DNA of 64,000 nucleotides from Serripes groenlandicus (GCA_031761405.1 JASEVX010000007.1:62507062-62571061); one strand, 5' to 3'. Shown: positions 13,174-23,848, numbered from the stretch's first letter. Notes: a model not told the origin generated them from the sequence alone. Numbers and translations are program-made.

Positions 13174-13880
13174 CTTTATGATTGGTATCTCTCACTCGGT
13201 ATATTTCGTCAAGAGTTATATGAAGGGGGCCGAATCTATCAACATGTGTGTCTTTGTGTAGGTGTATATACCGAAGAGTCAGATCAGACTGCACCTCTTA
13301 CGAATCTAGATGTTCACCTCTGGCGTATGCTTTATGATTGGTATCTCTCACACGGTATATATTTGAACGGGCCGGAACTATCAAAATGTCCGTCTCCGTG
13401 TTGTTGTTTATAAATAGCAGGGCTAGATCAGGCTTCTCTCATTCGCTTGATCTATACTACTTGCTTAAGCTTTATTGTTGGTATCTCTCACTCCATTTAT
13501 TTTGTGAAACATTATTTGACAGTGTCCGTATTTATGTTACTGAGTGTTTCTTAGTTGATTTATATAACGCGGAGCAACATCAGGCGACACTGACTTGCGG
13601 GCGGATCTGGATCTGCACTACTTCTTTATGCTTTATGATTGGTCTTCGCAGAGCGCCGCTCATAACTTCTATCTCTCACTCAGTATATTTCGACAATCAT
13701 TATTGGACCGTGTCTGTGTTGTTTACAAGTGCAGGGCAAGGTATGGCTGCATTGATTCGCTACATCTACACTACTTGCTCATGCTTTATGGCTGAGTTTT
13801 CTCATAGCGCTTCTCATATATGTTCTCTATTGTCTGGTCACACATGCATTGATTCGCTGGCGCATCTGGATATACACTGC
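13174..13880 (+). repeat. Diverged ~140-bp tandem repeats with GATCAGACTG core, right block
   Basis: Continuation of the same repeat family after the foldback insertion, for example GAAGGGGGCCGAATCTATCA at 13223, identical to 11461 onward except a few bases. Later units (13430-13880) are more diverged (GATTCGCTGG.GCATCTGGAT). Confidence 0.6.
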
Positions 13881-13890
13881 TTGGTAATGC

Positions 13891-14095
13891 TTAACCCTTT
13901 CCCACATATAACAAAACTGCAGCAGACGACTTTGAACCACTATTATCTACTAATGAAATTGCAATTATTGTATAGAGTTGAAAACATTGTGGCAAAAGGA
14001 GAAATATTTTGAGCAATTTATTCTTTTGTCACAATGTTTTTAAAAGTCGTCTGCTGCAGAGCCGTCAGAAAGCGTCTGTATGTGACAAAGTTTTA
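13891..14095 (+). mobile_element. TTAA-bounded MITE, near-full copy in C1q intron
   Basis: Begins TTAACCCTTTCCCACATATA; contains CTGCAGCAGACGAC, AAAACATTGTGGCAAAAGG and GTCGTCTGCTGCAGAG; the right end is degraded (GTGACAAAGTTTTAA). It ends about 125 bases before the C1q exon 2. Confidence 0.75.
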
Positions 14096-14218
14096 ATGGT
14101 TGATTTTATCCTAGGGCTGTTGATATATGTCTCCCATTGTCTCGTCACACATTTGGATTGTTGTCTCTATCAAACTGTGTATTGTTGTTGTATAGTTTTA
14201 TTTTCATTCTACCTACAG

Positions 14219-14634
14219 GTCTGTTAAAAACACCCGACGTATTTTTCACGGCAAAGGACCTCGTCACAACATCGCTGTCAAAAGGTCAGATATTCGCTTT
14301 TCCAACAATCGTTGAGAACAGAGGTGACGGTTACGATAAGCAAAGTGGAGTATTTACAGCGCCTGTTGACGGGGATTACATATTCACCACGCAGATGTGT
14401 AATACTGGTGGTCAATCTGTCTATTTAGCTTTTGTCGTAGATGATAAAATACAAACACCAATGGAAATCACTGAAAACACTAGGAACACTTGTGCCACTG
14501 CTACTCTTATGTCACGACTCAAAGCAGGAGCTCGTGTAGCCATTAAGAGTACGAGTAGCTCGAATGCCTACTGCGATAGCTCATACGGTGGGAGTCATTT
14601 CTCTGGCTACCTCCTGAGAAAGTATGTACCGTAA
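14219..14634 (+). CDS. C1q-domain secreted protein, exon 2 (globular C1q head)
   Basis: Second and last coding exon, entered at acctacag and joined in phase 1, giving a 291-residue product. Residues about 160-291 form a gC1q domain: aromatic and small residues in VFFTAKDL, the FPTIVENRGDGYD strand, the signature SGVFTAPVDGDYIFTTQ, then LKAGARVAI, and the closing FSGYLLRKYVP. This matches the usual C1q/TNF-like jelly-roll order and length (about 130 residues). Three cysteines lie inside the domain, near MCNTGG, NTCATA and AYCDSS. The stop TAA is at 14632. No canonical AATAAA is evident in the next 300 bases. It is most likely one of the very many lineage-specific C1qDC genes of bivalves; a one-to-one orthologue name is not justified. 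Confidence 0.92.
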
Positions 14635-15019
14635 TACCATGGTGTAAATATGAATACACTTTCTTTAGAATACGTATGCTGATGAGTTAATTATTAATCA
14701 TATGTGTTTGCTTATAAAGAAAACTGTACATGTACATGTATATTGAAACTTTTCTACACACACTAGCCGGTGTTTCGACGACAGGTTGAAAATGCCGAGG
14801 TGCTTCTGACCATTCGATAATTAGAACAAAGACTAATAACATTAAACAAGTATTATAACTTACATTGTAATAGAGTAAAAAACATTGTGACAAAAAGTGG
14901 TATTTCACATTATGTGTGCATTTTCTTCTGTTACCATATGAATACATAAAAAAGGTACAAATCGATATTTGTGAACAGTGTATGTTCAGATCAGCATGTC
15001 AATCACCTCAATCATATCA

Positions 15020-16560
15020 AAATGTACACGAGTTAACTTACTCTTCTAACTAGCTTTTACAAGTTGTATGTGAACAGTGTAGCTCTTGATCAGACAGTGA
15101 GAATGTACATGAGTTAACTTACTCTTCTAACTAGCTTTTACAAGTTGTATGTGAACAGTGTAGCTCTTGATCAGACAGTGAGAATGTACATGAGTTAACT
15201 TACTCTTCTAACTAGCTTTTACAAGTTATATGTGAACAGTGTAGCTCTTGATCAGACAGTGAGAATGTACATGAGTTAACTTACTCTTCTAACTAGCTTT
15301 TACAAGTTATATGTAGCTCTTGATCAGACAGTGAGAATGTACATGAGTTAACTTACTCTTCTAACTAGCTTTTGCAAGTTATATGTGAACAGTGTAGCTC
15401 TTGATCAGACAGTGAGAATGTACATGAGTTAACTTACTCTTCTAACTAGCTTTTACAAGTTATATGTAAACAGTGTAGCTCTTGATCAGACAGTGAGAAT
15501 GTACATGAGTTAACTTACTCTTCTAACTAGCTTTTGCAAGTTATATGTGAACAGTGTAGCTCTTGATCAGACAGTGAGAATGCACATGAGTTAACTTACT
15601 CTTCTAACTAGCTTTTGCAAGTTGTATGTGAACTGTGTAGCTCTTGATCAGACAGTGAGAATGTACATGAGTTAACTTACTCTTCTAACTAGCTTTTACA
15701 AGTTATATGTGAACAGTGTAGCTCTTGATCAGACAGTGAGAATGTACATGAGTTAACTTACTCTTCTAACTAGCTTTTACAAGTTGTATGTAAACAGTGT
15801 AACTCTTGATCAGACAGTGAGAATGTACATGAGTTAACTTAATCTTCTAACTAGCTTTTACAAGTTATATGTGAACAGTGTAGCTCTTGATCAGACAGTG
15901 AGAATGCACATGAGTTAACTTACTCTTCTAACTAGCTTTTACAAGTTATATGTGAACAGTGTAGCTCTTGATCAGACAGTGAGAATGTACATGAGTTAAC
16001 TTACTCTTCTAACTAGCTTTTACAAGTTGTATGTAAACAGTGTAGCTCTTGATCAGACAGTGAGAATGTACATGCGTTAACTTAATCTTCTAATTAGCTT
16101 TTACAAGTTATATGTGAACAGTGTAGCTCTTGATCAGACAGTGAGAATGCACATGAGTTAACTTACTCTTCTAACTAGCTTTTACAAGTTATATGTAAAC
16201 AGTGTAGCTCTTGATCAGACAGTGAGAATGTACATGAGTTAACTTACTCTTCTAACTAGCTTTTACAAGTTGTATGTGAACAGTGTAGCTCTTGATCAGA
16301 CAGTGATAATGTACACGAGTTAACTTACTCTTCTAACTAGCTTTTACAAGTTATATGTAAACAGTGTAGCTCTTGATCAGACAGTGAGAATGTACACGAG
16401 TTAACTTACTCTTCTAACTAGCTTTTACAAGTTATATGTAAACAGTGTAGCTCTTGATCAGACAGTGATAATGTACACGAGTTAACTTACTCTTCTAACT
16501 AGCTTTTACAAGTTATATGTGAACAGTGTAGCTCTTGATAAAACAGTGAGGATGTACTTG
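15020..16560. repeat. 81-bp satellite array, about 19 copies
   Basis: Unit of 81 bases, for example from 15101 to the next start at 15182: GAATGTACATGAGTTAACTT ... CTAACTAGCTTTTACAAGTT ... GTGAACAGTGTAGCTCTTGA TCAGACAGTGA. Units are almost identical, differing mainly at a few alternating sites (TGTATG/TATATG, GTGAAC/GTAAAC); one near 15311 lacks GTGAACAGTG. The array starts 390 bases after the C1q stop. Confidence 0.95.
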
Positions 16561-16687
16561 CTGATCTTGATCCACACTGTTCACAAAAGGTAACGTGCAC
16601 CTTTTCCTATGGACAGGCTCATATAATGTTTTAGAATGTCGACGGCTACAGACCCGTCAAATTGCGTCAGTATTTGGAAAACGAGTT

Positions 16688-16856
16688 GCTATTAATGTTT
16701 AAACAATTACTAATAATTGTTAAATAGTTACTATTAATTGTTAAATAATTACTATTAATTGTTAAATAATTACTATTAATTGTTAAATAATTACTTTTAA
16801 TTGTTAAACAATTACTATTAACCTTTTTAGAATTATTATTAATTTTTAAACAATTA
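16688..16856. repeat. 21-bp AT-rich minisatellite
   Basis: About eight copies of ATTGTTAAATAATTACTATTA with drift. Confidence 0.8.
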
Positions 16857-16962
16857 CTTTATATATGTAAGTGGGACCACTTGGCTATCATTGAGTGAGC
16901 ATGTATATTTAGACTTAATTTGACGTTGTGCATTGGTGCACGATATTGCTTATATGTAGAGA

Positions 16963-17394
16963 CAGTGGACTCGCGATAACTCGAACATGGGATAACCCGA
17001 ACATATCGTTTTACTCGAACCATTTCCATGAACGGTGTAGCAGCAGTACAAGCAATTAGAACTGTCACTCTGCTGTTTTCTTGATTTGATTTTATCTATG
17101 GACTGCTATTCACAACAAATACATACGTATATATAAATTATTGACAAACTGATTTAGTACAAATTACTCGCAAACTGATTTAGTATATATCAAGTGATAA
17201 CAGTATAGATGAAGTTTACATCACGAAAACTTATTCTATAGAAATTCAGCGATAACTAAAATACATAAGTATAAATGAATTACTCTCAATCTGATTTAGT
17301 ATAAATTACTCGCAAACTGATTTAGTATAAATCCAGCGATAACTCGAGCTAACTTCAGCGTCCCTTTCGAGTTCCAGTTATCACGAGTTCACTG
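16963..17394. mobile_element. Tigger/pogo-like MITE
   Basis: The left end CAGTGGACTCGCGATAACTC and right end ...AGTTATCACGAGTTCACTG are inverse repeats of the CAGTG...ACTCGAAC type typical of pogo/Tigger elements. TA follows the right end. The interior has internal duplications (CAAACTGATTTAGTATAAAT). Confidence 0.65.
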
Positions 17395-17542
17395 TATGAA
17401 TGTCAATTTTTTTTTTCGGCGTCGGTAGTTGTGGACACGCATTGAAATACGCACGCTTATGCAATTTATATGTGAACATTTTAGATTTTGATCAGATTGT
17501 GCGGATGCACGTAATTTTGTAAGACAATCGGTGATAATTCTT

Positions 17543-17776
17543 ATTAACCCTAACACACGACAAATCTGCAGTAGACAACTTTTGAAACATTAAGGGAAAA
17601 TATGGCAAATCTCTTTAAATACAAGTTAAGTTTGAGACTAGAATTGAAAACATTGTGGCAAAAGAAACTTGCTATATAGCTGGCAAAAGCAATTCTAACG
17701 AAACGTTATTCGGATATTGAAATTCGTCACAATGTGTGATATTCAAAACCCACAGCAGAGCATGACAAAACCCTTA
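17543..17776 (+). mobile_element. TTAA-bounded MITE, diverged copy
   Basis: TTAACCCTAACACACGACAA, CTGCAGTAGACAAC and AAAACATTGTGGCAAAAG are recognisable; the right third has decayed. Confidence 0.5.
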
Positions 17777-17779
17777 GTC

Positions 17780-19350
17780 AAATGATGCCCGAATTTCACC
17801 GGAATGAACAAAATTTAGATTGACGATATTTGCTAAAGCATGTACATGTTCGGGAGACAACACACTGAAAACTCTTTTATTTAAAAATTCTTGTTTTAGT
17901 AAAATGGTAGAACATTTTTTTTCGGTTTAACATTAAGATATTTGAGCCGCGACTAGCGTTTTTTTGCGGTCTTATTGCCTCGCCGATTTGGCATCAATTA
18001 AACTTCACTGCGTGTTTTTAAATTAGGTGTACAGCTTTTATACTCCCAACTTAAGATATGTACCATTTGTATCCGAACTTTATATATATGTATGATTTAT
18101 AATCTAAGTTGGCCATAATTAAAAATACTTGTAAACAATAATTTGTGTTTTCTTAGTTCACAGTGGCGCATTTAAAATGAATTGCCCCGCTTGTTAAGCC
18201 TGACAGGATAGCGGCAAATTGGAGGCTACGTTCGTCTCCGAACCATATATTTGTGGATTTATTTATGTTCCGCATCCTGTCTGGTATATAAGATGTCTGC
18301 CGATCAAACGGTTATAAATTGAGTTTGTTATAGAATATCCAGGTATGGTGTAGAAGTATGTTAGTAAGAAAGCATAGCATGGGTCACGGTATATCGGCTC
18401 TGGTTTAATAGATTGCATTGCCAAGTGATGCATTAGTGTAATACCGTCTTTGAAAGCCAAGTAAAATAGGCATTTCTGATTTATATTGGAGTCATTCTGT
18501 CAATCTTCTAAGTCTTACCACAACCTACGCAAGATGAAAGAACCTTCTAAAAGCTTACGGAAATAAGCGAAAACAATGTAAACCTTGATCAGACTCTCTG
18601 AATACATCGGTTGATCGGGATCTATACTGCTTATGAAAGCTAACTAGTACCTTTTTCCATACACGGGCCGATTAACATGATCCACACATTAGAAACTCTG
18701 CCTTGCATATGCAACATATTCAATTAGATGCAGTATTCATGATATGCATGGGTATTGATGTGCAAAAGAAAAACGCCTGTGAACGATGAAAACAAGTCCG
18801 ATTTGTCTCTGTTCAAAAGAAAATCCAATAATCGTTCAGTTCATAATGTCCATTCAACTTTATTAGAATAGAACTTTTTGCCAAACTGTTTAGAAGGACA
18901 TTTACAGTTTCTTCAATGCGCGGAAACAGAACTAACAGACTAATGGTCAAAGGGAGATAACTTAAATTAGAAAAGTAATCAATAAAAGTTATCCATGAAT
19001 TGGTTAAGGTTGCATGAAATATTATAATTGCAACGAATGTTATGACTATTAATTTCGTTCAAATGAACCGATGTTTTATTGAAAGAAACTATGACTCATT
19101 TAAATATAGTTAGACAGCTAATGCTCTGGTCAGACAGTCCGTGTACAATGTCAGTCTCGAACTTACCCTTTCCCATAATTAGAGAATACCTAGAGCAGAT
19201 GTTACATATTGCCGCGATCGTTTTCAAAGTTTTCGGATTTAAATTGGTTGTAAGTGTAAAAGGGTTAAAGGAATCCTATTATATGGAAGTTGGACATAAT
19301 TAACCTGATCCTGACCCCAGTAGAACTATAATAATATAATTATGGCATAC
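17780..19350. other. No gene seen
   Basis: AT-rich DNA with short GATCAGACT motifs at about 18589; no convincing frame or repeat. Confidence 0.35.
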
Positions 19351-19354
19351 CATA

Positions 19355-19575
19355 TGAGTCCGCAATGGTCGAGTTGTTAGCGTTGGGGATTCGGAACCGG
19401 GCGTCCCAGGTTCGATCGCCAGGCGTGACGCTGTGGTCAAGGTAGAGTGCCCTTGGGCAATGCGCATTTCCTAGCCTAGTACTGGTTTGTTAACGCAGGG
19501 ATCATGAATAAGTGAACTGTCGCCGTGATATAACTGAAGTAATGTTGAACACGGCGTAAAACCACAAAAAACAAT
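19355..19575 (+). repeat. tRNA-derived SINE with conserved mollusc core
   Basis: Head TGGTCGAGTTGTTAGCGTTG (A box) and CCCAGGTTCGATCGCCAGG (B box GGTTCGATCG), then a body ending TCGCCGTGATATAACTGAAG and GAACACGGCGTAAAACC, the core shared by many mollusc SINEs. Confidence 0.75.
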
Positions 19576-19807
19576 ATGACGAACCCCAGGGCACATATTC
19601 ACCAAACTTTCAACTTTGGAACCTTAAACTAAATCCGAAGTCTGCTTTTTGGATTACCGAAGATTTAGATTTAGTTGTATTCACCAACGCTAAAACCCGT
19701 CTCGATTTAGTCCAGTTTGTAAATGTCGCAATGGGCGAAATATTAATAGAGCAAAAACAAAGTCAGAACCATTCGTCTACAGGCAAACAATGCTGATTTC
19801 AGGTGAG

Positions 19808-20005
19808 ATTGATTGATTGATTGGGATTTAACGCCGTTTTTAACAATTTCTCAGTTATATCGCGGGGGCCAGTTCACCTACTCATGCATTTCCTGGTTTT
19901 CTCACACCAGTACTCCACACAATAATCTTCCCAAGCAACTGGCTGCTTTTCCACATAGACTTAGCCCATTGGTGGAAGACGAATTACGCATGTCGCATTG
20001 ACTTT
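19808..20005 (-). repeat. SINE, reverse orientation
   Basis: Starts with the inverted core TTTAACGCCGTTTTTAACAA and CTCAGTTATATCGCGG, then CCAGTACTCCACACAATAAT; closely matches 47693-47890. Confidence 0.65.
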
Positions 20006-20081
20006 GATTTCAGGTGAGACAGCTCGTTAAGAGAACAGGGAACTGATAGGATTTAACATCAGATTTAAACTAGAACTGTGA

Positions 20082-20300
20082 GTGAACTCACAAAAGGATA
20101 CCCCCCGCCCCGCGCTTACAAGACATATGGATGGACGGACATATATATTTCCGACCGGGATAATCTTACTTCATGCACATCCTCAGGTTGTGTACTGCAA
20201 CTGTGTAAAGTTTCATCAGAATCAGTCCAGCCGTCAAGGAGGAGTTGCGCTTACAAGACATATGGACAGACAGAGGGACGGACAGGGTGAGGGGGGTATA
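20082..20300. repeat. Helentron-like element fragment
   Basis: GTAAAGTTTCATCAGAATCA and CCAGCCGTCAAGGAGGAGTT, then two copies of GCTTACAAGACATATGGA and GGACGGACAGG. This is the usual 3' core of a widespread bivalve repeat with GGAC-rich end. Confidence 0.5.
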
Positions 20301-20633
20301 AATATGAGCTTTTATACCACCACGCGTGACCGCTTCAGTGGTGTCGTGGTAGAGCCGCCGCTTCAAGTGCGCGATGTCGTCTGCTGCACTTATGAACCGT
20401 CCGACGAGAAAACCATCTTTGTGGACTCTGCATAAAGTATCGACCCGATCAGCCTAAGAATGCCGCGTAGACTAACCCGGACAGACACTTTTCGACTCCT
20501 GTGGATTTTCTGTTTCAGGAATCATTACTCTATACCTCTATCTCCTTGAGACGGAATTTGTCGGCCCGGATTAGTCTGCGCAGAGGCCATTATGTTGTTT
20601 TTCTTACGGAACGGCTCATATGTCAAAATGCAT

Positions 20634-20676
<43 letters not shown>
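20634..20676. repeat. 43-base uninterrupted poly-G
   Basis: Pure G homopolymer on +, preceded by GCAT and followed by AACG; candidate G-quadruplex and a likely site of sequencing-length error. Confidence 0.97.
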
Positions 20677-20677
<1 letters not shown>

Positions 20678-20742
20678 ACGTAACTCACTAATTGGGTTTC
20701 ATGAAAAAGAATTCAACTGGATACTTCCAATGAGATATGTTC

Positions 20743-21075
20743 ATTTACCCCTTCGTATATAAAGACACTTTCTGACGCCTCTGCAGCAGACACACTTTGA
20801 AAACATTGAAGCAAAATGAGAAAATGCTCATTAGGACCAACTTTACCTTTTGTCACAATGAATTTAACTCTATTCAATAATCAATTAATTGTAGTGACCC
20901 AATTTCTGATAAAAACACCTTTAACTAACACATCTGTACCAGGCTTACACTTCTGAAAACATTGTGGGTAAAAGAGAAACTTCTCATAATTTAGGATTTT
21001 TTTCCTTTTCTCACAACCTTATAAAATGTTAACTGTTTCAGAGCATCAACGAATTGTCTGTATTAGAGAAAAGGC
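20743..21075. mobile_element. Two decayed TTAA-MITE copies
   Basis: A first copy (20743-20870) shows TGACGCCTCTGCAGCAGAC and GAAAACATTG; a second (about 20917-21075) shows TGAAAACATTGTGGGTAAAA and TGTCTGTATTAGAGAAAAG. Ends are poorly kept. Confidence 0.4.
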
Positions 21076-21401
21076 CGTAAATGGACAATTCAAGGAAGTT
21101 CATATAAAATAGGTATAACAACACACAACATGAAAGTCCCATTAGGAGATAACAGTTCACATCAGATTGAATATTTGAGCAGCGCTCAGCTGAAAACAAC
21201 CAGTGTAGATCCGCACAGTCTGATCTGGCTCTGCACTGTTTGCCAATCTATTCATAGAAGTCTTCAAGGAAAGTTCTGTAAACCAGTGTCATTTAGAATC
21301 GGTGCAGGCAGGACTTCACTGGACATGTAATAATACCATTACGGTTGGATCGAAGGGCATTTATACATTGTCAGTCTTCTTATCCTGTAGTAGTGCTTAT
21401 A

Positions 21402-21623
21402 AAGGCCCTTTGTCACATAAAACAAATCTGCAGCAGACGACTTTGAAAAGATCTAGGCAAAATAAGGGAAAATCCCCATTAATGAAGGTATAATATAAAA
21501 GTTGAAAACATTGTGGCAAAGGGGAAATTGTGTGTTTTGAGCAATTTCTTCCCTTGTCACATTGTTTTCAAAAGTTGTCTGCTGCAAAGGCGTCAGCAAG
21601 CGTTTATATGTGACGAAGGCTTA
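21402..21623 (+). mobile_element. TTAA-MITE, near-full copy
   Basis: CTGCAGCAGACGACTTTGAA, AAAACATTGTGGCAAAGG, hairpin region TTTTGAGCAATTTCTTCCCTT, AAAAGTTGTCTGCTGCAAAG; terminal bases degraded. Confidence 0.65.
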
Positions 21624-21637
21624 AAGACTCAGTGGAT

Positions 21638-21815
21638 AACAAAGACCCCTACGCTTCCCCATCTGCAGACAATTTTTGAAAATACTGCGGCAAAAAGAGA
21701 AATTCCCATTACAAGCTATTCTTCCTTTTGCCACAATCATCAAGTTTTCTTTCATTAATTGAGAATGTCCATACTTTCAAAGTTGACTGCTGCAGATTTT
21801 TTGTATGTATGCAAT
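21638..21815 (+). mobile_element. TTAA-MITE, decayed copy
   Basis: ATCTGCAGACAATTTTTGAA and GTTGACTGCTGCAGATTT bracket a diverged interior. Confidence 0.4.
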
Positions 21816-22120
21816 GGTGTAGTTAGATCTGGATCTTCAAAGTCCAAAGAGAAAACTGGGCATGCCCAAGCTTGAAGCTTTTATAAATAAAGTCATTAAC
21901 GTCATTTTTATTTTGTATTTTTTTATCATAATCATCCTTGACCTCATCATCATTATTATTATTGTATCAAATGTCAACTTTCCCATGTTGGAGCTCATTT
22001 ACTTTTTTCATAACATGGCCATACAGAGCTATAGAACAGAAGAGTTAATCCGTTAATTAGTTAAGTCATAACATAGACACTGTTGGGAAAAGACCAGCGT
22101 TCTCTGGCCATAAAAACTGC

Positions 22121-22218
22121 TTATGAAAATCCATAAGCTGGTGGTGGTGCTTTGGCTCCACCTGGTGGTGGGTTCAGCCAATCGTAAAAGGACCATCTTA
22201 TTTGGTCTAATGCAGGCT
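22121..22218 (-). pseudogene. Duplicated ARRDC terminal-exon segment, copy A
   Basis: The frame is open from the acceptor-like cctgacag to TAA, reading PALDQIRWSFYDWLNPPPGG and then AKAPPPAYGFS. It has lost the PTA repeat present in the other copies and is the most distal of the set on -. The unit lengths differ: about 170 bases between A and B, and about 300 and 280 bases between B, C and the real exon. Confidence 0.5.
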
Positions 22219-22278
22219 CTGTCAGGATCCGCCAACCATTGCTGAATGCAAAACAACATACTATCTTTGTTAAACTGC

Positions 22279-22389
22279 TTATGAAAATCCATAAGCTGGT
22301 GGTGGAGCGGTGGGTGGTGCTGTGACTCCACCTGGTGGTGGGTTCAGCCAATCGTAATAGGACCATCTTTATTTGGTCTAATGCAGGCT
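22279..22389 (-). pseudogene. Duplicated ARRDC terminal-exon segment, copy B (frameshifted)
   Basis: Same layout as the neighbouring copies, ending PPPAYGFS and TAA. One extra T in the plus strand (catctttattt where the others have catcttattt) shifts the frame between the acceptor-like site and the proline-rich end, so this copy cannot encode the shared tail. The same change creates an AATAAA on -, which might act as a polyadenylation signal. Confidence 0.5.
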
Positions 22390-22588
22390 CTGTCAGGATC
22401 CGCCAAACATTGCTGAATGCAAAACAACATACTATCTTTCTTAAACAACAAAGAAGCGTCCGAGCTACTTTTCAGTAAATGTTTTTCTACCGAGTGGCTA
22501 GACAGTCTGAACATAGTTGTCATGTTGAAAGCAAAGCGCTGAATAAACGAGGACTGAAAAGGCCCAGCTTTAAATATCAGTTCACCAA

Positions 22589-22689
22589 TTAAAAAGCTCG
22601 TGGTGGAGCGGTGGGTGGTGCTGTGGCTCCACCTGGTGGTGGATTCAGCCAATCGTAATAGGACCATCTTATTTGGTCTAATGCAGGCT
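22589..22689 (-). pseudogene. Duplicated ARRDC terminal-exon segment, copy C (possible alternative last exon)
   Basis: This segment repeats the YDWLNPPPGGATAPPTAPP end of the ARRDC last exon, ends RAF and TAA, and shares the same following 3' untranslated sequence. Its 5' part differs: after a cctgacag acceptor-like site it reads PALDQIRWSY before the shared YDW. From that site the frame is the one the 23873 exon needs (two bases and then whole codons), so it could serve as an alternative last exon lacking the PPSY motif. No transcript evidence is available; a decayed duplicate is equally possible. Confidence 0.5.
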
Positions 22690-22873
22690 CTGTCAGGATC
22701 CGCCAAACATTGCTGAATGCAAAACAACATACTATCTTTCTTAAACAACAAAGAAGCGTCCAAGCTACGGTTCAGTAAATGTTTTTCTACCGAGTGGCTA
22801 GACAGTCTGAACATAGTTGTCATGTTGAAAGCAAACCGCTAAAAAAGCCCAGCTTTTAATATCAGTTCACCAA

Positions 22874-23025
22874 TTAAAAAGCTGGTGGTGGAGCGGTGGG
22901 TGGTGCTGTGGCTCCACCTGGTGGTGGGTTCAGCCAATCATATGACATGTTTCCCGATGCATGTTTATCGTCGTCATCATTAATGTCAACCTTCCCGAAA
23001 ACACACTCCTGGTAGGACGGAGGAA
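22874..23025 (-). CDS. Arrestin domain-containing protein (ARRDC-like), last exon
   Basis: Terminal coding exon read on -. It is entered at ttctttag, and its first two bases complete a codon left by the upstream exon. It encodes LPPSYQECVFGKVDIND, an acidic run, then YDWLNPPPGG and a proline/alanine tail ending APPPAF and TAA (22876-22874). A PPxY-type motif (PPSY) followed by ECVFG just after the arrestin C domain is typical of alpha-arrestins, which use PPxY motifs to recruit NEDD4-family ubiquitin ligases to membrane cargo. The match in splice phase and in family motif order between this exon and 23873-24041 is the main support. Earlier exons (arrestin N domain and most of the C domain) were not found, so the gene is partial here. 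The region just downstream carries repeated copies of its 3' part. Confidence 0.82.
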
Positions 23026-23061
23026 CTAAAGAATTAAAACATAATTAAAGTAAATTAACGT

Positions 23062-23472
23062 TTACCAACAAACAACAAATCTGCAGCAGACTTCTTAAAA
23101 ACATGCCCAAAAAAATATGGAAAATCTCCATAAAATGAGTTGAAAACATTTTGACAAATTGCTCATTTCTCCATTTGCCACAATGCCACATTGTTTTCAA
23201 AAGTCGTCTGCTGCAGAGGCGTCAGAAGGCATCTATATGTTGGAAATGTTAAACCTTTACCTTTAAACAGAAAAATCTGCGACATACTTCGAAAACATCT
23301 CGGGGGATAAATGGGACAAAGATCTCTGGGAAAAACAATACACATTATCATAAGGATTGAGAAGAAAAGATATGATGATTTTTCAATATGAGCAATTTCA
23401 CTGTTCCCACAATATTTTCAAAGGTGTCTGTTGCTAATGCGTCAAAATGCATCTGCAAATGGGAAAAGATTA
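23062..23472 (+). mobile_element. Two adjacent diverged TTAA-MITEs in ARRDC intron
   Basis: The first (to 23252) keeps AAATCTGCAGCAGAC and AAGTCGTCTGCTGCAGAGGC; the second keeps GTGTCTGTTGCTAATGCGTC and the terminal GGGAAAAGATTA. Interiors are diverged. Confidence 0.55.
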
Positions 23473-23621
23473 GGACACACATTCAGTTTTCAAGCAAAAT
23501 TAAATGACCCTATTCCCACAAACACTAAAATTCTGCAGCGAGTAGAGATTCAACAAGCAAATTGTTGATATCTGACAACGGACACTGGGTGATTACAAAA
23601 GTTTAACTTGAGCACTTTCTG

Positions 23622-23848
23622 TTAACCCTTTACCTCATACGACAATTCTGCAGCAGACGACTTTGAACATATTTTGTCAAAACATAGAAAATCTCTATAA
23701 TTGAATGGATAACCTTTGACTAAAAGTGGAAAACATTGTGGCAAAAGGAGAAATTGCTCGTTTTGCATTTCTTCTTTTGTCACTATGTTTTCAAAAAGCC
23801 TTCTGCTGCAGAGGTGTCAGAAAGCCTCTATATGAGGGAAAGGGTTAA
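23622..23848 (+). mobile_element. TTAA-MITE, full copy in ARRDC intron
   Basis: 227 bases, TTAACCCTTTACCTCATACG to GGGAAAGGGTTAA, all family blocks present. Its right TTAA is 25 bases from the ARRDC exon boundary. Confidence 0.8.

Larger units (their letters stand above)
9869..14218 (+). other. Intron of the C1q-domain gene
   Basis: A 4.35 kb GT-AG intron, phase 1. It contains two copies of the TTAA-bounded MITE (9958-10187 and 13891-14095), a diverged family of roughly 140-bp repeats with a GATCAGACTG core (about 10680-11580 and 13180-13880) and a 1.6 kb foldback insertion between them. The long open frames here (for example 13338-14012) fall in repeats, show no conserved domain and are not called genes. 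Confidence 0.8.
22121..22960 (-). repeat. Tandem duplication array of the ARRDC gene 3' end
   Basis: Four head-to-tail occurrences of a block containing the proline-rich coding end, the following 3' sequence (cagtctgaacatagttgtca on +) and the segment aaaacaacatactatctttc. Identity between units is high by eye, so the duplication is fairly recent. Confidence 0.75.

Noticed and set aside
13338..14012. 224-residue open frame in the C1q intron
   Set aside because: Lies across diverged 140-bp repeats and runs into a MITE; no domain, and the C1q splice sites explain the region as intron.
15020..16560. CRISPR-like array
   Set aside because: Units are directly adjacent 81-bp repeats with no unique spacers, in a eukaryotic genome.
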